Below, one piece after another: positions 37,887-47,366 of a stretch of DNA of 48,311 nucleotides. Below the pieces are notes generated by a model, which worked only from the letters and a program-made list of their open reading frames with translations, did no database searches and was not told where the DNA came from. Position numbers and translations under genes: made by a program. This DNA is from Bacillus sp. JCM 19058 (GTDB lineage: Bacteria > Bacillota > Bacilli > Bacillales_H > Bacillaceae_D): positions 1 to 48,311 of the forward strand of contig BAXO01000041.1 in the NCBI GenBank assembly GCA_001310555.1. The letters are read 5' to 3'. The first letter of the stretch is position 1; every line of letters starts with the position of its first letter.

Positions 37887-38832
37887 ATGGTTGATTTGAA
37901 GCTACCAGAGATTAAGTATCCGTTTCCAGAAAATATTAATCCGCATGCTAGTGAAGTTCAGCAACGAACGAGGGAATGGGGAGAACGATTAAACATTTTT
38001 CAAATTGATAGCTTTATTTATGAGAATTTCGAAAAAAATAAAATCAGGATATTTACTAGCACGAGCGCATCCGCGTGCAGCGTTATCAGATCTCATTTTG
38101 GCATCTGATTATGGTCTTTTATTTTTGTGTTAGACGACTATATAGAAAGGGAAACGGATGCTTCTAAATTAAAGGGTTACTTGGATCGTATTATTCAAAT
38201 ATTGAGAGGGAATGCCAATCAGTTTTCAAATGAAGATCCGTATCTATTTGGATGGTACCATTGGTGGACAAGAGTAAAAAAAGTGACGCATCATGAATGG
38301 CAAGAACGGTTTATTGACAATACTACCAACTATCTTAATGCCCAAATTTGGGAATTAAATAACCGTATTAAAAAACAGATTCCTAGTATTGAAGACTATT
38401 TGATTAAGCGTCAGCACACGGGGGGCGTTTTACCCTTTTTCGATCTAATCGAAGTCGTTGCTAGAGTTTATTTGCCTCCTGAAGCCATGAACAGTCTTGT
38501 CATAGAACTAATTAGTGCTGCCAATAACCTTCTTGCATGGTCAAACGATATAATGTCATTAAAAAAAGGAATTAGCAATTGGAGAAGTTCATAACATGGT
38601 AATTATTTTGCAACATCATGATCAGATTTCGATGCGAGAAGCGTTAGAGCGTGCATCAGACATGCATGAGCTAGAGTTAGAAAAGTATCTCGAATTGGAA
38701 AGAAGGTTATTTGAACAGGAAAGCCCGTATAGAAACGAGCTTGAAACATATACTTATGGACTTCGAGCTTGGATACGCGGAAACCTTGATTGGGGTATGG
38801 AGTCGGAGCGGTATCAGGTTACAAATCAATAG
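37887..38832 (+). CDS. class I terpene synthase, copy 1, frameshifted
   Basis: About 314 residues, start ATG 37887 after AGGAG. The layout is that of bacterial sesqui-/monoterpene cyclases: 'YPFPENINPHASEVQQRTREWGERL' at the N-terminus, 'LLARAHPRAALSDLILASDYGLLFL', and the metal motif 'LDDYIE' (D-D-x-x-E). Then follow 'FIDNTTNYLNAQIWELNNR', 'KRQHTGGV' (the diphosphate-sensing Arg, 45 positions before the NSE Asn), the NSE triad 'NDIMSLKKE', and 'ERYQ' (R-Y) near the end. It should ionise an isoprenyl diphosphate and cyclise it. Breaks lie near 38048, near 38130 (T run) and in the A7 run near 38570. The product cannot be predicted. Confidence 0.87.
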
Positions 38833-39433
38833 TCATGATACGAATTGCTAGTAATTATCCTATAGTAAGGATATTCATAAACCTTTATTATGATCAGCTG
38901 CTAGTGAGAAATCTAGCGAATATTTCGTCGCTCAAATATAAGGGTGAAAGTTATTACGTGAGCAATTAATATACTTATTGAAGCAAGAATACGTACTTCC
39001 CTTTCAGCCTCTTTTAGGGGCCAGCTAACATGAGGCTTCTCAAAACGGACGAGCAGGATAAAACAATTAACGCTAATCGTTTTCTCCTTACCGTGAAGAA
39101 GGGTCAAATTACCTTTAATATCTATAAAATGGATACCATTTCTAGTTCCTATTTATCAATATTTTTTTTAATCTGAATAATCTGGTTAAATTTGGTATAA
39201 TAAAAAAGACAATTAGAAGTAGAACACCGTCATCCTTTGTTGAAAGGTATCTACTAATGGAAAGAAGGTCTGGCAAGTAGTTGGTAGCGGGTTTGGGCTA
39301 TTATTTTATTCAATTTTTGATTTATTTGAACAAGAGCTTAAATTCAGGTAGTAGTTTTCGTAACAGCGGGTTCATGCAGGTTTACATAATCTTTAAAGCG
39401 GTTAAGCATATTTTAAAAAAAGGAGAGTTTTTC
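38833..39433. promoter_or_regulatory. spacer with extended -10 promoter before the isomerase
   Basis: No gene is supported in these 600 bases. TGGTATAAT at 39193-39201 is an extended -10 box without a convincing -35. The ribosome site AAGGAG lies just before ATG 39434. The long leader of over 220 bases has no obvious terminator hairpin. Confidence 0.45.
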
Positions 39434-40478
39434 ATGACCGATTTTATCGATGATAAAATTCAAAGTAGAAAAGCTGAACATATTTCTATATCTTTAAATA
39501 AAAATGTCGAAAGCAAGAACGTTACTACCGGCCTAGAAAAATACCGTTTTGAGCATATGGCTCTCCCCGAAATTTCCTATGAAGATATAGACGTAGCAGC
39601 AACCTTTCTCGGAAAAAAGCAAAGAACTCCTTTTTTAATAAGCTCGATGACCGGTGGTACTAAAGAGGCTCAAACGATTAACACGAATCTGGCGGAAGCT
39701 GCTGAAAAAAAAGGGATGGATGATAGGAGTAGGGTCGATGCGCTCCTTAATAGAAGATGAAGGTCTTTTCCCAACATTTGATGTTCGCTCAAAAGCTCCA
39801 ACGATACCGATTTATGCAAACTTAGGGGCGGTGCAATTAAATTACGGCTATGGACTGAAGGAATGCCAAAAGGCTGTTGACCTTCTTGCTGCAAACGGTT
39901 TAATCCTTCATCTCAACAGTATACAAGAGGTAATCCAGCCAGAGGGGGATACGAATTTTAAGGGCTTATTAACAAAGATTGAATCTATATGTAAATATTT
40001 AGAGGTTCCAGTCGGAATAAAAGAAGTTGGATGGGGGATAAGTGCGGAAGTAGCAAGGATGCTTCATGAAGTCGGAGCAGATTTTATAGATGTAGCAGGA
40101 GCAGGTGGAACATCATGGAGTCAAGTAGAAAAATACCGCGCGAACGACCCGTTCCTTTATGAGCTAGGGGACGCATTTAAAGATTGGGGTATACCGACTA
40201 CAGAATGCATTATAAACGTGCGAAACGAATTGCCTAACATTAGCTTAATCGGGAGTGGCGGAATAAAAAATGGAGTAGATGCTGCCAAGGCTCTTTCTTT
40301 AGGCGCTGATATTGTCGGTTTTGGTCGCTCTTTGCTGAGGGATGCAACTAGTTCTGCTGAACGTGTATGTCAAACATTGGATCTGATCGAACAGCAATTG
40401 AAGCTTGCCATGTTTGGAATCGGCGCGAAGAGCATAAGTGAGCTGAAATCAACACCACGAATTCATAAAGCTTACTGA
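39434..40478 (+). CDS. fni: type 2 isopentenyl-diphosphate isomerase, frameshifted
   Basis: About 348 residues. This FMN- and NADPH-dependent enzyme interconverts IPP and DMAPP. Hallmarks are 'RKAEHISISL', 'FEHMALPEI', 'PFLISSMTGGTKEA', 'GWMIGVGSMRSLIE', 'LHLNSIQEVIQPEGDTNF', 'VGIKEVGWGIS', 'FIDVAGAGGTSWSQVE' and 'LIGSGGIKNGVDAAKALSLGADIVGFGR'. The break is in the A8 run near 39706; seven A gives 'EAAEKKGWMIGVGSM'. Lying among the terpene synthases, it probably tunes the DMAPP:IPP ratio for chain elongation. It could also be the cell's only isomerase, which this window cannot show. Confidence 0.93.
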
Positions 40479-40630
40479 TTTTTGAAGGCTATAACGTCCA
40501 AGAGAGTAAAAGACTTCCTGCCGGATGTAAAGCTAACCGGGAGCTGTAATGAGTCTAGAACATTCACCAAATATGTAAATGCATACATTATGAACTTTGC
40601 TACTTGAGTTTAGACTGGAGTGGATGAAAA

Positions 40631-41584
40631 GTGAACGTAAGCAATTTAAAATTGCCGAGCATTACATACCCCTTCCCCGAAGAAATTAGTCCGTATGCAA
40701 ATAAAGTTCAACAGTGGACGGTGGATTGGGGTGAACGATTAAACATTTTGCCAGTTAATAGTTTTATATATGAAAACTTTGAAAAAAAATAAAATCAGGG
40801 TACTTATCAGCACGTGCACATCCACATGCCGCATTTTCAGACCTCATCCTGTTATCGGATCATTGTCTTTTAACTTTTGTGTTAGATGACTATTGTGAGC
40901 AAGTGACAGATGTTATGGAATTCAAAGGGTATTTAGAAGCTATTATGCAGATTTTGAAAGGGAAAGCGGTTCATGTGCCAGAAGAAGACCGTTATTTATT
41001 TGGCTGGAACGATTGGTGGACGCGGGTAAAGGACGTTACGCACCCGGAATGGCAAAAACGGTTTATTGACGATACGGAGAAATATTTGGAAGCGCAAATC
41101 TGGGAAGTGAATAATCGCAATAATAATCAAGTGCCACGTGTAGAGGACTATATTATGAACCGTCAGCACACTGGGGGTGTCTTTCCTTGTTTTGATTTAA
41201 TTGAAGCAGTTGACCGAATTTATTTGCCTCCCGAAGCTCGCAATCGTATTGTTATCGAACTAACGAAGGCAGCTAATAATCTTATTGTATGGTCAAATGA
41301 TATGATGTCCCTACAGAAGGAAGTAGTCGTAGGTGAAGTCCATAACCTTATCGTTGTTTTGCAACACCAACGTCAAATCTCGCTGCAAGCAGCGTTAGAC
41401 CAAGCAGCGGAAATGCATGAGGTTGAAGTGGAAAAGTATCTTAATTTGGAAAGAAAGCTGTTTGAGCAAAAAAAGTCCTTACAGAGAAGAGCTTGAAGCA
41501 TATACATTAGGACTCCGATCTTGGATTCGTGGAAATCTTGATTGGAGTATTGAGTCCGAACGGTATCAGTTCACAAATCAATAG
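40631..41584 (+). CDS. class I terpene synthase, copy 2, frameshifted
   Basis: About 317 residues from GTG 40631 (GGAGTGG eight bases before). 'LPSITYPFPEEISPYANKVQQWTVDWGERLNIL' matches copy 1. After a break in the A8 run near 40785 come 'YLSARAHPHAAFSDLILLSDHCLLTFVLDDYCEQ' (D-D-x-x-E), 'FIDDTEKYLEAQIWEVNNR', 'NRQHTGGVFPCFDLIEAVDRIYLPPEAR', 'NDMMSLQKEVVVGEVHNLIVVLQHQ' (full N-D-x-x-S-x-x-x-E), and after an A7 run near 41469 'RSWIRGNLDWSIESERYQ'. All class I metal-binding residues are intact. It is clearly paralogous to copies 1 and 3 through its whole length. Confidence 0.88.
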
Positions 41585-41731
41585 GTGATGAAGAGTCAAT
41601 TTAGGTGTACTAGGAAACGCCTTGAAGCTATTTTCAGCACCAATAAGTCAGGGAGCAAGCTAAAATTATCTTCGTGACTTTTAGGTTTCACATTGACTCA
41701 AAAACTAACCATTAGACAGGAGTGAGTGAAC

Positions 41732-42670
41732 GTGAACGACTTAAAGTTGCCAAGGATTACATATCCCTTTCCGGAAAGTATTAGCCCGTATGCAAATGAA
41801 GTTCAACAGTGGACGATGGATTGGGGTGAACAACTAAACCTTTTTCAAAGTTATAGTGTCTATCAGCCTTTGACAAAGAAAAATTAGGACATTTAGCGGC
41901 CCGAGTACACCCACATGCTGACTTTTCAAATATTATTTTGACATCTGATTATCTTCTTTTATTCGTATTGCTAGATGACTATGGCGATCAGGTAACAAAT
42001 ACTCTAGAATTTCATGAATATTTAGAAAGAATTGTACAAATTTTGAAAGGAAATCCCGATATTGCAGAAGAAGATCCTTTTTTCATTGGATGGAACGATT
42101 GGTGGGACAGAATAAAAAAAGTGACGCACCTTGAATGGCAAGAACGGTATATTGATAATGTTGAAAAATGTTTTAATGCCTTCATTTGGGAAATCAACAA
42201 CCGAAAAAAATAGTCAAGTTCCTCACTTAGAGGATTATTTAGTCAACCGTAAGTATTCGGGAGGGATATTACTTGTTTTTGATTTAATAGAAGCTGTTGA
42301 GGGCATTTATTTGCCAACTGAAGTCCGTAACACTTATATCAGAAGCCTAGTCAGTATGGCCAATAATATTGGCCTTTGGACAAATGATATGCTGTCTTTA
42401 CAAAGGGAGTTAGCGCTTGGAGATGTCCATAACCTTGTTGTTGTCTTGCAACATCATCATCAAATCCCGATCCAAGAAGCTCTTGATCGTGCAATGGAGA
42501 TGCATGATCTTGAAGTGAAAAAGTATCTCGAATTGGAGAAAAGGCTTTATGAACAAAAAAAACCATACGAAAATGAGTTGAAAAAAATTAATGATTGGTC
42601 TTCGATCTGCCTTCGTGGAAATCTTGATTGGAGTATGATGACTGGTCGATACCAGATCACAAGTCAGTAG
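41732..42670 (+). CDS. class I terpene synthase, copy 3, frameshifted
   Basis: About 312 residues from GTG 41732 (AGGAG at 41718-41722). 'LPRITYPFPESISPYANEVQQWTMDWGEQLNLF', then, after a break near 41862 not caused by a long homopolymer, 'FDKEKLGHLAARVHPHADFSNIILTSDYLLLFVLLDDYGDQ'. Here the first motif reads D-D-Y-G-D instead of D-D-Y-x-E, with an extra Leu before it. After a second break (A7 near 42208): 'VNRKYSGGILLVFDLIEAVEGIYLP' and the NSE triad 'NDMLSLQRE'. It ends 'CLRGNLDWSMMTGRYQ'. It is the most divergent of the three near the active site, so probably makes a different product. Confidence 0.85.
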
Positions 42671-42721
42671 TCGTGGTGTCGGCTAAACGCATGTCGTATA
42701 TGGCTGGTAAATTGGGGCGTG

Positions 42722-43140
42722 TCAGGCGAAGGCTATATATTCCTTGGCAATGAACTTGCAAGATTTTAAAAAATGCCGCTTCACAGTGATTTTGAGTACA
42801 CATGAGCCTTTGTGGAACTGGCAAAAATAAGGTAGTAGCTTTTTTTCGATCGACCCAGGGTATGACCACACACAAAACGGTGAGGACTGTACCAAATCCT
42901 GTACGCCAATGTCATATACAAAATTGACCATCATCGCACTTACAACAATTGGAAAATGGCAAACGGCGCCTAAGGTAGCTGTTCTCGGAGTCATATTAAA
43001 AAGTCGCTGCAGTGACTTCCCCAATTCCGATAAACAGTTCGTATATGCGAGAGTATCCAAATGAGGTCCAGGCCAGCACTCATCTCCATGTAGAACTGCG
43101 AGCCCCCGAACGGTCTATCGTTCATTAGCTGTCCCGTACA
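42722..43140 (-). pseudogene. DoxX-like membrane protein remnant
   Basis: On the minus strand the pieces 'VLAWTSFGYSRIYELFIGIGEVTAATF' and 'MTPRTATLGAVCHFPIVVSAMMVNFVYDIGV' match the central helices of DoxX-family proteins ('FGYS..Y..F.G..E', 'PRT.TLGA'), but lie in different frames. The first segment before 43080 and the tail past 'DIGVQD' are not convincing. I see no start codon with a ribosome site. It is probably a decayed partner of the neighbouring DCC protein; DoxX and DCC proteins often occur together in redox or membrane loci. Confidence 0.5.
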
Positions 43141-43195
43141 TGACAGTGAATGGTCGCCAGTATTACTTGCTTGAATACACTAGCAAATCTTACTT

Positions 43196-43639
43196 CTAGT
43201 TATCACCTTTCCTCTCATCGACTTCTAAGAACCTGTTACGGATGTCTGCAGTTGGAATCATACAGGATTCTCGTCTGCCAAAAAATTGAAATCTCCGTTT
43301 CGCAAACCAGCGATACATCGCATCGCGAATTGGTTTCGGTACTATGATTAGCGCATATGCTATTTTCCATAAGCCATCTAGTTTTTTACTGATGCGCAGT
43401 ACGGCAGTTGACGCCGTAAACACTTGTCCTCTCTCGATTAAAACAATAGAATCTAAGTCTATGGGACGAAGGTGCTCAGCTAGCAATGATGCGGCAATGT
43501 TTGATTGTAGTGAAGCAAAGCGAAAATGACTCGCGCGATCGCGCTTAATAATTAACTGTACAGAACCGTTACAAAAGTTACATACTCCGTCAAAAAGAAT
43601 AACGGAATGCTTGTTAGTATCAACTGACTGTTCGCTCAT
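43196..43639 (-). CDS. DCC-family thiol-disulfide oxidoreductase-like protein (DUF393)
   Basis: Intact, 147 residues, ATG 43639 behind GGAGGGAGG. It begins with the signature 'VILFDGVCNFCNGSVQLIIKRD' (D-G-V-C-x-x-C, thioredoxin-like active site), then 'FRFASLQSNIAASLL', 'SIVLIERGQVFTASTAVLRISKKLDGLWKIAYALIIVPKPIRDAMYRWFAKRRFQFFGRRESC'. The last 'G-R-x-x-x-C' is also typical. B. subtilis YuxK is the closest named relative I know. Members are thought to be redox-active; the partner here would be the decayed DoxX gene downstream. Confidence 0.9.
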   Translation of the reverse strand: MSEQSVDTNKHSVILFDGVCNFCNGSVQLIIKRDRASHFRFASLQSNIAASLLAEHLRPIDLDSIVLIERGQVFTASTAVLRISKKLDGLWKIAYALIIVPKPIRDAMYRWFAKRRFQFFGRRESCMIPTADIRNRFLEVDERKGDN

Positions 43640-43900
43640 TGACCTCCCTCCTTGTGGCAGGTTTATTCATTATTGTAACCCCTATTTATATATTTTGCGG
43701 CTTATTACTAGTTTAATCCATCATCAGCCTCCGTTCCATTCGCAGGGATGAAAGAAGTACTCGGCCACTATTGGAAGCTCCGCCTATGTTCACATTCCCA
43801 ATTTAGCAACGTTTAGAATTCAGCTTGAGCTCGGCCATCTCTCGAAGGAAAACTACACGAGCGGGTTCTGTATCAATACGAGCAGAGCGCAAATCCTTTG

Positions 43901-44060
43901 AAAGATACGAGACGAGTGATTCCCGATTCATATTTCGAAGGATACGGTCCGAGTCCCTCTTCATATTTTAAATAACACCGAAGAGTGCCACTCCAGCAGT
44001 AAAGATACGAGGCAAGTGCTATCCGTCACACTTCTTATGATACGGTCTGAGCGAATATCT
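43901..44060. repeat. imperfect direct repeat with 100-bp period
   Basis: AAAGATACGAG plus a C.AGTG block and GATACGGTC.GAG occur at 43901-43955 and again at 44001-44053, exactly 100 bases apart at their left edges. The units are about 55 bases long and diverged in the middle. The whole stretch 43640-44205 has no gene. The flanking GATACG words suggest an older multi-copy element. Confidence 0.5.
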
Positions 44061-44205
44061 CAGACAGCAAGCCGCTAATGTCCGTTTCTCATCCGAATGT
44101 CGTAGATAAAACTCAACCGTTTGCCCGAAGTAATGGGGTATTCCTGCATTATAATATAGGTTAAAGAAATAGTTTTCAAAAATGCTTTAGAAGGAATGGT
44201 GAAAA

Positions 44206-45030
44206 ATGGGTGAGTTAAATACATTATTTCGTAAACGCATCGGTATATCCGAAAGTGAAATTTTAACATTTGCATCATTGGATTGCCTTCTCGAAAAAAA
44301 CAGCAACAACCATCCCTTTTGAAAATTTACGTATTATCGAAAATAATACAAGGGAAATGACAAAAAAATAATCTAATCAATAAAATACTTGTTAGAAACG
44401 AAGGAGGCGTTTGTTATGAATTAAATGCTGTCCTTTATTTCTTCTTAATCGAGAATGGCTTTAATGTAACCTTGATTCGTGGAAATATATATGATAATGA
44501 AATAGAAGATTGGATCTCACTTAGCAGAACACACGTGGCAATTCTGTTAACTCACGAGCAGCACTCTTTTTTGATCGATACAGGGGTAGGGACGTATTTG
44601 CCATTAAAACCGGTGCCATTAAGCGGTGAGACAGTAGTCTCAAGTAACGGAGAATTTCGACTTGAGAAAACGGATAGCACGCATGGCGATTATCATCTAA
44701 AAATGAAATTAAAGCACAGGCATGCCAATTGGAAAACAGCCTATACCTTTAACTCAAAGCAGCTAATAGAGGATGTCTCAGAATTTAATGACATCCAACA
44801 AACCCTCATCGAGCATCCTGATTCCCCGTTTAATAAAAATCCGTTAATATCTCAACTTACGAGCAGCGGATATATAACGTTGACAAAAAAACTCTTTCAC
44901 CGAACGAATCAGTGGGACAGCGATAAGAAAAACAATCGACAGCGGACAGTTTAAAGAACTAGCAAAGCAACACTTTGGCATAGAACTAGATCAGGAAACA
45001 AAACCGATTAAAAAAATGGACGAAGAGTAG
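44206..45030 (+). CDS. arylamine N-acetyltransferase, frameshifted
   Basis: About 274 residues from ATG 44206 (AGAAGGAATG upstream). It transfers acetyl groups from acetyl-CoA to arylamines or hydrazines. The catalytic triad is visible: Cys in 'VRNEGGVCYELNAVLYFFL', His in 'SRTHVAILLTHEQ' and Asp in 'FLIDTGVGTYLPLKPVPL'. Breaks fall in A7 runs near 44297, 44365 and 44887. The joined chain reads 'LDCLLEKTATTIPFENLRIIENNTREMTKKNLINKILVRNEGG' and ends 'SGQFKELAKQHFGIEL'. It is a solitary gene followed by a terminator; its substrate is unknown. Confidence 0.88.
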
Positions 45031-45203
45031 AAGAACGAGCTGAACTGTTAGGAGAGGGAATGGGGAGGGCGAGAGCGAGAGCGAACTGATGGACAGTTGA
45101 ATGCGATAGATCTGCACGCAACTGTGGAAAGAAGCTGAACCAGTCGAAATGCCAGGCTCTCCTAATGATACCGTATTTTTGAATACCCATAAATTATCAT
45201 CTC

Positions 45204-45243
45204 AATCCACTTTGAATTATTATTACCAAAGTGGATTCTTTGT
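45204..45243 (+). terminator. terminator before the czrA-like operon
   Basis: AATCCACTTTG (45204-45214) and its complement (45227-45237), an 11-bp stem with a 12-base loop, followed by a short T-rich tail. The stretch 45031-45203 contains no gene. Confidence 0.75.
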
Positions 45244-45304
45244 ATTTATTTTTATAAATCACCGATTATGGGGATTATTGAATACATGACTGTTAATATT
45301 ATGA

Positions 45305-45356
45305 TTGACATTCGGAGGAGAGTATAATAATCTATATATGAACATATAATCATATA
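45305..45356 (+). promoter_or_regulatory. promoter and ArsR/SmtB-type operator of the zinc operon
   Basis: TTGACA at 45305-45310 is a clear -35; TATAAT at 45323-45328 is only 12 bases on, so the true -10 may be a weaker box within the operator. TATATGA (45335-45341) and TCATATA (45350-45356) form a dyad around ACATATAA, matching the ATATGAA-type operators of SmtB/CzrA repressors. It ends about 30 bases before the repressor start. Confidence 0.75.
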
Positions 45357-45386
45357 TACAGATTTGAAAAATAACGGAGGAGTAAA

Positions 45387-45725
45387 ATGATGAGTAAAGA
45401 GAAGAACCATGAAGAGTTGCTGAATGAAGGCGGGCGGCATTTGGATGAGGAGACGTTGTTTGTCGTTTCTCAAACATTCAAAGCGTTGAGCGACCCAACT
45501 AGAATCCGCATTTTGAATTTATTATGTACAGCCGAGCATTCCGTCAATGATATTGCGGAGACGTTAAATCTAAGCCAATCGAGTGTCTCCCACCAATTAC
45601 GTATTTTGAAAAATTTACGATTAGTTAAATATAGAAGGGCAGGGACAACTTTGTATTATTCGGAAGATGACGTTCACGTCATGAATTTACTGAAGCAAGC
45701 AATTGAGCATGCCGCACACCATTAA
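45387..45725 (+). CDS. czrA: metal-sensing ArsR/SmtB-family repressor (CzrA-like)
   Basis: Intact, 112 residues (ATG 45387 or 45390, GGAGGAG upstream). The winged helix is '[51 protein letters not shown]'. The last helix carries '[19 protein letters not shown]', that is the D-x-H ... H-x-x-H alpha-5 site that binds Zn or Co in CzrA and SmtB. The alpha-3 'ELCVCD' cysteines of arsenic or cadmium sensors are absent ('LLCTAEH' has one Cys), so zinc/cobalt is the inferred signal. It sits directly before the exporter it should control, 19 bases apart. Confidence 0.92.
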   Translation: MMSKEKNHEELLNEGGRHLDEETLFVVSQTFKALSDPTRIRILNLLCTAEHSVNDIAETLNLSQSSVSHQLRILKNLRLVKYRRAGTTLYYSEDDVHVMNLLKQAIEHAAHH

Positions 45726-45744
45726 CTGAGGAGGGAATCTAAAA

Positions 45745-46686
45745 ATGGGACACGATCATGGACATGACCATACAAATGGTGCAAATAAAAAGACGTTAAT
45801 GATAAGTTTTATTATTATTACAGGTTATATGATAGTTGAAGCAATTGGAGGATTTATTACGAACAGTCTTGCATTATTATCTGATGCGGGGCATATGTTA
45901 AGTGACTCTATATCACTTGGGGTTGCATTATTGGCCTTTACATTTGGGGCAAAAGTCGCTAACTATAATAAAACATATGGATATAAAAGATTTGAAATAT
46001 TAGCGGCTGTTTTTAACGGGGTGACACTCGTATTAATAGCAATTTATATTTTTTATGAAGCAATCCAGCGTTTTCAACATCCACCTGAAATTGCTTCAAC
46101 TGGAATGTTAATCATCGCTTCAATAGGCTTACTAGTTAATATTTTTGTTGCGTGGATTATGATGCGAGGTGGGGACGTAGAAGAGAACTTGAATATGCGA
46201 GGAGCATACTTACATGTGATTAGTGATATGCTTGGTTCAATTGGTGCCGTTGCTGCCGCATTGCTCATCATGTTCTTCGGCTGGGGCTGGGCAGATCCAC
46301 TCGCAAGTGTTATTGTTGCCGCACTCGTGTTACGCAGCGGCTACCGTGTCACGAAATCTGGTCTCCATGTTCTCATGGAAGGGACACCACAAAATGTAGA
46401 TGTGGCCGGTGTGATTCAAACTATCCAAAAGACAGCAGGCATTCAAAGCGTTCATGACTTGCACATTTGGACGATTACAAGCGGGTTAAATGCGCTCTCT
46501 TGTCATGCAGTTGTAGATGATCGAATGACTATTTCTGAAAGTGAACGATTGCTCCATCAAATCGAACATGACCTTGAACACCAAAACGTTCACCATATGA
46601 CAATTCAATTAGAAGCGTCTACCCATCACCATGACAATTCGATTTTGTGTAAAGCAAAAACTGATTCATCTGGAAACCACCTCTGA
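45745..46686 (+). CDS. czcD: cation diffusion facilitator zinc exporter CzcD
   Basis: Intact, 313 residues, GAGGAGGG ribosome site. It has a His-rich N-terminus (HDHGHDH) and six membrane segments. The metal sites are 'LALLSDAGHMLSDSISL' (helix 2, H-x-x-x-D) and 'AYLHVISDMLGSIGAV' (helix 5, H-x-x-x-D). The cytosolic domain has 'LMEGTPQNVDVAGV' and 'VHDLHIWTITSGLNALSCHAVV', with a His-rich tail. It exports Zn2+, and often Co2+/Cd2+, for H+ or K+ as in B. subtilis CzcD. It is co-transcribed with the CzrA-like repressor, which should release the operator when metal binds. Confidence 0.95.
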   Translation: MGHDHGHDHTNGANKKTLMISFIIITGYMIVEAIGGFITNSLALLSDAGHMLSDSISLGVALLAFTFGAKVANYNKTYGYKRFEILAAVFNGVTLVLIAIYIFYEAIQRFQHPPEIASTGMLIIASIGLLVNIFVAWIMMRGGDVEENLNMRGAYLHVISDMLGSIGAVAAALLIMFFGWGWADPLASVIVAALVLRSGYRVTKSGLHVLMEGTPQNVDVAGVIQTIQKTAGIQSVHDLHIWTITSGLNALSCHAVVDDRMTISESERLLHQIEHDLEHQNVHHMTIQLEASTHHHDNSILCKAKTDSSGNHL

Positions 46687-46811
46687 TGGGATATACAAAT
46701 GAACCAACGTAGAAACATAACGCTTAATCGCTCAACGGATATCTGTCTGAGATTTAGTTTCGACTAAAAGGCTATGTGGCAGTCTTCAATTGGAGAACGT
46801 TAAAAATTGTA

Positions 46812-47003
46812 GAGCTCTCCCGTCGAATAGAGAGGGTCCTTCTGTCGGAACGGAGGCTCTCCCGTCGAATGAGAGGTCCTCCTGTCGGAACGGAGAGCTC
46901 TCCCGTCGAATGAGAGGTCCTCCTGTCGAAACGGAGGGCTCTCCTGTCGAATGAGAGGGTCCTCCTGTCGGAATGGAGAGCTCTCCCGTCGAAATGAGGA
47001 GCC
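46812..47003. repeat. tandem repeat array of 41-42-bp units made of two mini-hairpins
   Basis: Units begin with GCTCTCC/T at 46814, 46856, 46897, 46938 and 46980 (spacing 42, 41, 41, 42), the last one partial. Each unit contains two related half-units of about 21 bases: CTCTC-CCGTCGAAT-GAGAG and CCTCC-TGTCGGAAC-GGAG. Each can form a small hairpin with a GTCGRA-containing loop, so the array holds about nine hairpins. It is markedly GC-richer than its surroundings. Frames across it exist but have no ribosome sites, so I treat it as non-coding. Confidence 0.85.
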
Positions 47004-47366
47004 CTTCCAATTCAGCCGTACCTCCGCTGGAAAGCCATACTCCTCCACCTGAAATCGATACCCTCTCTCGGCATCAAACGGGCAATTCTTTCCTGTAATT
47101 GTCCAACCTGGAGTGCGGCATTATGAAAATGGTACACGTTCTAATAGTTTTTGTTTTAATAATGGCAGCAGTAGCTCACCGGTAAATTCGAACCTCTTCT
47201 AAATGTGGATAGCTTGAGTGAATAAAGGATGAGATGCCGATATTGATATATTCAAGAAATCTCTCACTGACCTTGCTCAGGTGTTCCGATAAAAAGTAAA
47301 CTTCCTCCTGATCGGACTAATGAGAGAGCAGCCCAAAGGTTCGGTGCAACTAAATAATGCTTAGAT
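47004..47366. other. intergenic region after the tandem array
   Basis: No gene is supported. A partial inverted repeat (TCCGAT at 47287 and ATCGGA at 47309) flanks an AAACTTCCTCCT stretch. Nothing else stands out. Confidence 0.35.

Noticed and set aside
39281..39433. N-terminal extension of the isomerase from GTG 39281
   Set aside because: The extension is hydrophobic and absent from the family; AAGGAG before ATG 39434 fixes the start.
42840..43060. Independent small gene on the minus strand
   Set aside because: The sequence is better explained as the central part of a broken DoxX gene.
46812..47003. CRISPR array
   Set aside because: Units are contiguous with no unique spacers, and no cas genes are near.
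46786..47048. Two overlapping minus-strand frames with repetitive Ser/Arg/Gly peptides
   Set aside because: They only reflect translation of the tandem DNA repeat in different frames; there is no start signal.
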